Positions 4,873 to 8,247 of a DNA stretch of 8,247 bases are shown piece after piece. The stretch is taken from positions 1 through 8,247 of the forward strand of contig JADHUD010000097.1 in assembly GCA_016784705.1 (NCBI GenBank), given 5' to 3'. The position numbers and the translations under genes are program-made. Numbering within the stretch: position 1 is the stretch's first letter; each line of letters starts with the position of its first letter. This stretch comes from Spirochaetia bacterium (GTDB taxonomy: Bacteria > Spirochaetota > Spirochaetia > JABMQR01). The notes under the pieces were generated by a model, which did no database searches, had not been told where the DNA came from, and worked only from the letters and a program-made list of their open reading frames with translations.

Positions 4873-5655
4873 TTACATCCCGGAACGAGAAAGTGTTTCC
4901 TGCATTTTCGCAAGTGAAGATTTCCATTGTGCAAAGACTTCTTCCTCTTTTATTCCGATAACTTCCTCAAATGTTTTTTCGGGGTCCAGGAAACCCAGTA
5001 TTTTGTTCCACCCAAATTCTTTATCTAAATACTGCATATACAAATAAGCCAGATAATATCCACCCGTATTTGCGAACTCAATCGGATTTTCTGTTTTATA
5101 TTCATTATACGTTATATCGGCAAAACTCCAGACAGCCGCCATATCGGGAGTTTGCTCTGCTAAATAAAGTGCGAACCCCTCTTTCAACCAATATCCCATC
5201 ATCTTGTTTTTCCGGTCTGTCATTACATGCACATACTCGTGGACTGCTGCTTTTTCGATAGATTCACGGGTATGCTGCGGTCCCGGTTCAGAGGGTGAGG
5301 TAATCAATACAAAATCTTTTGTGTTTTTCCCTATATACCAGTCTGGAAGAAAAACTCCGGCAAACCCAATGGTCTTGCGATGCAGAACTTTTCTGTTCGG
5401 GTAGATTATTACACCAACACTCTGCTCTTTAGAATAACCCAGCACATCAATAATCTTATCCCGGTTGTCTTTAATTTTTTCTGCAAGTACTTCTGCATTA
5501 CCTGAATCTTTTTCCTCAGCAAATACTGTTATTCCTTCATAAGAATACTCTTTCATTTTTGCTGTTTTAAGGCTTATAAGGGGAGAGAAATTAATTAAAC
5601 CCAAGAGAACTAAACTTCCTGTAATCCATAAAACAATTTTCATTAATTTTGCCAT
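4873..5655 (-). CDS. Membrane-anchored gluzincin metallopeptidase (peptidase MA-like)
   Basis: This 260-residue protein has an N-terminal hydrophobic segment (residues about 6-24, IVLWITGSLVLLGLINF) acting as a signal anchor or signal peptide, so the rest lies outside the cytoplasm. The zinc site is clear: His139-Glu140-Tyr-Val-His143 (HEYVH), followed 16 residues later by the third ligand Glu159 in WLKEGFALYLAEQ. This HExxH...E arrangement is the gluzincin signature of the peptidase MA/M1-like superfamily. The region before it (about 40-120) resembles the small alpha/beta module typical of peptidase MA proteins, and the C-terminal part is helical. It probably cuts envelope or extracellular peptides; the substrate is unknown. 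AAGGAG, 6 nt before the ATG at 5655, fixes the start. The membrane-bound LuxR regulator gene lies upstream on the same strand with 127 nt between, and this gap carries repeated CATATGTAT motifs that may control this gene. Confidence 0.9.
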   Translation of the reverse strand: MAKLMKIVLWITGSLVLLGLINFSPLISLKTAKMKEYSYEGITVFAEEKDSGNAEVLAEKIKDNRDKIIDVLGYSKEQSVGVIIYPNRKVLHRKTIGFAGVFLPDWYIGKNTKDFVLITSPSEPGPQHTRESIEKAAVHEYVHVMTDRKNKMMGYWLKEGFALYLAEQTPDMAAVWSFADITYNEYKTENPIEFANTGGYYLAYLYMQYLDKEFGWNKILGFLDPEKTFEEVIGIKEEEVFAQWKSSLAKMQETLSRSGM

Positions 5656-5720
5656 ATACCGCTCCTTGATTGAATTTTATAGAGGGAATGTAGTTCAAAT
5701 AGTAAAATTGCACTATTAGA

Positions 5721-5784
5721 CATATGTATGATTTGATCTTTTGCCGGGAAATCATACGAATGTATGAGAGCATATGTATAATTT
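5721..5784. promoter_or_regulatory. Cluster of CATATGTAT-like repeats between the LuxR and metallopeptidase genes
   Basis: Two near-identical 14-mers, CATATGTATGATTT (5721-5734) and CATATGTATAATTT (5771-5784), lie 50 bp apart. Between them is AAATCATAC (5749-5757), exactly complementary to GTATGATTT at 5726-5734, and CATACGAATGTATG (5753-5766), a palindrome with 5-bp arms. Four related half-sites in 64 bp, about 70-130 bp upstream of the metallopeptidase ATG, look like an operator cluster. Only the last two bases overlap the 3' end of the LuxR gene. The obvious candidate ligand is the adjacent LuxR-type protein. The promoter itself was not located with confidence (TATAAA lies about 5675-5680 on the minus strand). 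Confidence 0.5.
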
Positions 5785-6682
5785 AGAAGTTCATAACCTT
5801 GGAAACCAGTTCCATTCTGCTGTTAACCGAAGTTTTTTCAAATATATGTGATACATGGGTACGTGCTGTGGTAAATGAAATAAATAACTTTTCTCCAATT
5901 TGTTTATTGGAATACCCTTTCAGGATCAATTCCAATACTTCGGTTTCCCTGGGGCTTAAATTAAAATTATCCAAGAATTGCTGATCTGCTGTTGTTTTTT
6001 TGGGGATTGTGCCTATTCTTGTCAAATAATACAGCACTACTGAAATGGAAACAAAGCTCATAATTGCAAGGAGCAGAAAGTCGAGGGAAATTAGATTATT
6101 TCCGCCTCTTCCTAAAAAGTGTATAGAAAGATAGACAGAAGCAGATATTGGAGAAAAAATCATCAAGATTATTCCGATTGCCTGTAAAAGTTTCTGAACT
6201 GCCCGGTTAACATTATTATCAATTCCGCGCAAAAAGGAAAATCCCACAAAAAAAAGATAGAGAGAGATGAGTATTATCATTATGGGGTATATGATTCGTG
6301 CTGCTGTTTCACCGCTAATATAATAAATACCTGTTCTTACCAGCTGCAGTATATAAACAGAGAATGTAGTGATAAAGGCGGCAGCAGGGGTTATCTTTTT
6401 TAACTGTGTTAAAACTTTGTAGAGTAGAAAATATACTGCTGTACCAATTATTATTCCAATTGCTATCTGAATATTCGGAGAGACCAGGGTACTATACCCC
6501 AAAATTGAAAGATAATAATCCAGCAGTACCCGAATGATACTCACTAATAATGTAAGGTACAAGAAAAAAAGATACTTAGTTAACGGGGTTTTTATACATG
6601 TATGCAGGAATCCCATACTTGCGCTACCGACACAGCCCAATGAGAAAAGCAGAATATACATGATTAAAATGACTGGTTCCAT
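5783..6682 (-). CDS. Membrane-bound LuxR-type transcriptional regulator (7 TM helices plus HTH)
   Basis: This 299-residue protein has two parts. Residues about 4-220 hold seven hydrophobic segments (roughly 4-25, 37-57, 70-90, 99-119, 128-150, 165-187, 199-221) with short loops. Residues 240-299 are a LuxR/GerE helix-turn-helix: LSPRETEVLELILKGYSNKQ, then IGEKLFISFTTARTHVSHIF with the recognition helix. There is no receiver domain. The protein is therefore predicted to sense something in or across the membrane and bind DNA while membrane-attached, an architecture known in several phyla, including spirochaetes, but with few defined signals. The start is the ATG at 6682. No ribosome site precedes it, and a promoter ends only 8 nt upstream, so translation may be leaderless. 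The nearest upstream ATG runs straight into a stop. Its likely target is the downstream metallopeptidase gene or itself, as inferred from nearby repeats. Confidence 0.9.
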   Translation of the reverse strand: MEPVILIMYILLFSLGCVGSASMGFLHTCIKTPLTKYLFFLYLTLLVSIIRVLLDYYLSILGYSTLVSPNIQIAIGIIIGTAVYFLLYKVLTQLKKITPAAAFITTFSVYILQLVRTGIYYISGETAARIIYPIMIILISLYLFFVGFSFLRGIDNNVNRAVQKLLQAIGIILMIFSPISASVYLSIHFLGRGGNNLISLDFLLLAIMSFVSISVVLYYLTRIGTIPKKTTADQQFLDNFNLSPRETEVLELILKGYSNKQIGEKLFISFTTARTHVSHIFEKTSVNSRMELVSKVMNF

Positions 6683-6690
6683 ACTAGTGC

Positions 6691-6719
6691 ATGCTAGTTA
6701 TTACCGTATCAGCTGTCAA
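6691..6719 (-). promoter_or_regulatory. Promoter of the LuxR-type gene, placed for a leaderless mRNA
   Basis: On the minus strand TTGACA (6714-6719), a 17-bp spacer and TAGCAT (6691-6696, 4/6) form a good promoter whose expected start point (about 6683) is at or next to the A of the ATG at 6682. An inverted repeat, ACTAG (6683-6687) and CTAGT (6694-6698), spans the gap between the -10 and the start codon and could be a binding site for self-control. Confidence 0.55.
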
Positions 6720-6947
6720 GTAAACTATCTTCGGTACCAGTCAATTTTTACAGGTTCAAACAAGTTTATACATATTACCCTGATTATTCTTAAATTTTTT
6801 AATTGAATAAAAACACCCTCCAAGTCCCCTCAATCGGAAGCAAACCACGTACAGCCTGGTATAAAACGATAATCCTCATTTCTTTGCTTTCCCAGTGATT
6901 GTAGTTCAGAATTTTGGAATTTTCTGGTAGATTTTTGCCACAATATA
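6720..6947. other. Intergenic region, no gene recognised
   Basis: This stretch separates the LuxR-type gene from the PIN-domain remnant. It carries copy 2 of the 21-bp dispersed repeat (6736-6756) and is otherwise AT-rich with no open frame that has a ribosome site or a recognisable protein. No antitoxin gene is seen. Confidence 0.5.
6736..6756 (+). repeat. Short dispersed repeat, copy 2
   Basis: ACCAGTCA and TTTACAGGTT with three differing middle bases match copy 1 at 4022-4042 (18/21). This copy lies just upstream of the -35 element of the LuxR-type gene, so it could be a regulatory site. Confidence 0.4.
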
Positions 6948-7205
6948 TTACAGTGTGTAGACTTGGACGGGATATTGAGAGAATATGGTATCGGCAGTGA
7001 CAATCATCAGGCTTTTATGCATGGCAGTGGTAATTTGCATTCGATCAAAGGGATCCTTATGAATATAGGGTAGTGCGCCCAGAAGTCTTGCATCCTGCCA
7101 ATAGAAACCAATTTCTTCTATTCCGCTCTCATACAGTTTACCGATAGAGCGTTTAACTTCTATCTCAGCAATAGAGATACTGCTGAAAAACCGCTCCCTG
7201 CTTAA
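6948..7205 (-). pseudogene. C-terminal remnant of a PIN-domain (VapC-like) toxin
   Basis: An open frame of 85 codons runs between an in-frame TAA (7208-7206) and its own TAA (6950-6948). It has no start codon before residue 59 and so is broken. The translation is a clear PIN-domain C-terminal half: FFSSISIAEIEVKRSIGKL, where the Glu of AEI is a conserved acidic residue, then ALPYIHKDPFDRMQITTAM with the conserved DPFDR, then MIVTADTIFSQYPV with the conserved TAD aspartate. The N-terminal strand with the first catalytic Asp (usually LLDTHxxLW) is missing, and the 108 bp upstream does not encode it in another frame. The intact ancestor would have been a type II toxin ribonuclease of about 125-130 residues. 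No partner antitoxin remains nearby. Identification is firm from motifs; loss of function is inferred from the missing N-terminus and start codon. Confidence 0.82.
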
Positions 7206-7249
7206 TTAGGATAAAAAAGGGAGGGGAAAAAAAGTCTCTTGAATCAATA

Positions 7250-7277
7250 GTTTACTTGAAACATCCTGATAGTAAAC
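7250..7277 (-). terminator. Weak terminator candidate downstream of the DUF3237 gene
   Basis: GTTTACT (7250-7256) and AGTAAAC (7271-7277) are 7-bp arms around a 14-nt loop, 37 nt after the DUF3237 stop codon. On the minus strand a run of seven U residues follows, but only about 15 nt further on (about 7226-7232), which is farther than a classical intrinsic terminator allows. Confidence 0.35.
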
Positions 7278-7313
7278 ACCAACAATAAACCTATATAACT
7301 CAGCAATCCAACC

Positions 7314-7838
7314 CTATTTCAAATAGTAGGCATCATAGATAACTCCCGGCCCCCCTTGAAATTTTGACATAACTACCCCGAATGCAACAACTGAATTAAG
7401 CCATTTATATTTTTCGGAGGCAGTTTCAAAAAAAATATGCTGCTTAAAATAGTATAAATCAGGATCTACCCGCTGACCGGATTCCCTCATAGCCATCACT
7501 TCTCTTGAACGATAACTATACCCAAGAGTTGAAAGACTTATAACTTCCCCCTCTTCGGTTTCAAGAAGGTATCGGGTATCCACCGTCCGTTTCCCTGAAT
7601 CCTGATTGCTCGCCGTATTCCAATCAGCTCCAATAGGTAAAACCGTACCTTTCAGTTGAGGACCCTCGAATTGCCCGCCAATAATAGGAATAATTCGTTT
7701 ATATCCATTATCACTTATACCTATATCTATTGGAGAATCACAATGCACAACTATTCTGTATAAAAATTCGATTTGGGGGGTCGTTGGAAGATACCCTCCG
7801 CCATAATCCTTCAGTTCTCTATCAAAATTGCTCTCCAT
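7314..7838 (-). CDS. DUF3237 domain protein (UPF0311 family)
   Basis: This 174-residue protein matches the DUF3237 family by its characteristic blocks: FLYRIVVHCDSPIDIG near residue 25, RIIPIIGGQFEGPQLKGTVLPIGADWN (about 48-74), DTRYLLETEEGEVISLSTLGY (about 87-107) and the C-terminal FETASEKYKWLNSVVAFGV, then GPGVIYDAYYLK. The family folds as a small beta barrel; its biochemical role is not established, although members often occur beside genes for aromatic or small-molecule catabolism. There is no signal peptide, so it should be cytoplasmic. Its length is close to the family norm with a short N-terminal extension (MESNFDRELKDYGGGYLP). AGGGAAAGG just before the ATG at 7838 serves as ribosome site. 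It follows the metallo-beta-lactamase-fold gene by 76 nt on the same strand and is probably co-transcribed with it. Confidence 0.9.
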   Translation of the reverse strand: MESNFDRELKDYGGGYLPTTPQIEFLYRIVVHCDSPIDIGISDNGYKRIIPIIGGQFEGPQLKGTVLPIGADWNTASNQDSGKRTVDTRYLLETEEGEVISLSTLGYSYRSREVMAMRESGQRVDPDLYYFKQHIFFETASEKYKWLNSVVAFGVVMSKFQGGPGVIYDAYYLK

Positions 7839-7894
7839 AACCTTTCCCTATAAGTCCTTAATTCAGAAACACACTGTAAGCCAAAAATACTTTT

Positions 7895-7915
7895 GTATCA
7901 TTTCATTCATGATAC
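7895..7915. other. Small inverted repeat at the 3' end of the hydrolase gene
   Basis: GTATCAT (7895-7901) and ATGATAC (7909-7915) form a 7-bp stem with a 7-nt loop that begins at the last base of the hydrolase stop codon. On the minus transcript it is followed by AAAAGTATTTTT, so a few U residues come about 8 nt later. It could cause partial termination or processing between the hydrolase and DUF3237 cistrons. Confidence 0.35.
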
Positions 7916-8247
7916 TATTCAGACAGTTTTTCTTTTTCATTTTTTAAGAAGATTTGCATTCTAGAGGCATAATCATCGAGTGTTGCCTGCCAGGCTGCAG
8001 GATTTATAAAAGGATTATTCTGCCCATTTTTCTGTGAAGTTAAAAATGTATCGATGATACCATTCGGTCTTGGATGTGTATCTAAAGTAATATCAATTTC
8101 CAATCCCCTCAGATTTTCAATGGATTGCAGATACTTCTCTCGCATATTCAGAGAAATTCCATATATAAGCAGACGACCGGCATGCATTGTTAAATTACCG
8201 TTTATTCCGCATAAACCTACCCTTTTCGTCAATTTATTTTCAGTGAT
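7915..8247 (-). CDS. C-terminal part of a metallo-beta-lactamase-fold hydrolase (partial)
   Basis: The frame is open to the right edge of the window, so the true start lies beyond it; the TTG at 8232 is not a credible start. The 110 visible residues look like the C-terminal third of a metallo-beta-lactamase-fold enzyme, closest in feel to the subclass B3/B3-like group: GLCGINGNLTMHAG, then NMREKYLQSIENLRGLEIDITLDTHP, where His of THP would be the last zinc ligand, then NPFINPAAWQATLDDYASRMQIF, a helix block typical of the end of these proteins. The N-terminal HxHxDH zinc motif is outside the window and cannot be checked. Such proteins may hydrolyse lactones, lactams or other esters, and resistance should not be assumed. 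It is followed by the DUF3237 gene after 76 nt, probably in one operon. Confidence 0.72.
   Translation of the reverse strand: MTENKLTKRVGLCGINGNLTMHAGRLLIYGISLNMREKYLQSIENLRGLEIDITLDTHPRPNGIIDTFLTSQKNGQNNPFINPAAWQATLDDYASRMQIFLKNEKEKLSE

Noticed and set aside
4659..4934. Small minus-strand open frame overlapping the metallopeptidase 3' end
   Set aside because: It overlaps a well-supported gene in another frame, has no recognisable domain, and owes part of its openness to the octamer repeat.
7915..8232. Complete 105-residue gene starting at the TTG at 8232
   Set aside because: The frame continues to the window edge and the protein matches only the C-terminal part of a longer enzyme family.

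Overview
The window looks like chromosomal DNA of a Gram-negative, AT-rich anaerobe, most likely a spirochaete of the Spirochaeta/Sediminispirochaeta/Oceanispirochaeta type. This is an inference from three things: a periplasmic binding protein that begins AGQEEAA after its signal peptide, a small secreted beta-barrel protein, and a seven-helix membrane protein ending in a LuxR helix-turn-helix. No rRNA, tRNA, CRISPR array, transposase or phage gene was found. Seven complete protein genes, two genes cut by the window edges and one gene remnant are supported. All lie on the minus strand except the alcohol dehydrogenase.

Region 1 (1-3792) resembles a catabolic locus. A URO-D-superfamily protein (195-1367) is followed on the same strand by the start of a secreted solute-binding protein (130 to 1, running off the left edge). 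A GntR/FCD regulator (1767-2411) lies upstream and is divergent from a zinc-dependent polyol/threonine-type dehydrogenase (2749-3792). A consensus sigma-70-type promoter drives the URO-D gene. AT-rich palindromes overlap the -10 elements of both the URO-D and GntR genes, and a different palindrome precedes the dehydrogenase. The simplest reading is uptake plus oxidation of an unknown small carbon compound under GntR control. The 337-bp divergent intergenic region also holds six exact copies of an 8-bp repeat.

Region 2 (3793-4151) is a convergent gap containing a 160-nt, centre-symmetric imperfect palindrome flanked by a 7-bp direct repeat. It is either a miniature mobile element or a structured RNA/terminator.

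Region 3 (4152-6720) holds a small beta-barrel protein, an envelope-anchored gluzincin metallopeptidase and a seven-helix LuxR-type regulator, all on the minus strand. A second 8-bp tandem repeat sits upstream of the barrel gene. A cluster of CATATGTAT-like repeats lies between the regulator and the metallopeptidase. The regulator gene has a promoter so close to its ATG that the mRNA may be leaderless.

Region 4 (6720-8247) holds the C-terminal remnant of a PIN-domain (VapC-like) toxin, a DUF3237 protein and the C-terminal part of a metallo-beta-lactamase-fold hydrolase, whose beginning lies beyond the right edge. The last two probably form an operon.

The most interesting items are the 160-nt quasi-palindrome, the two octanucleotide tandem repeats in upstream regions, the repeat cluster beside the membrane-bound LuxR regulator, and the probable leaderless start. 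No complete new system is demonstrated.
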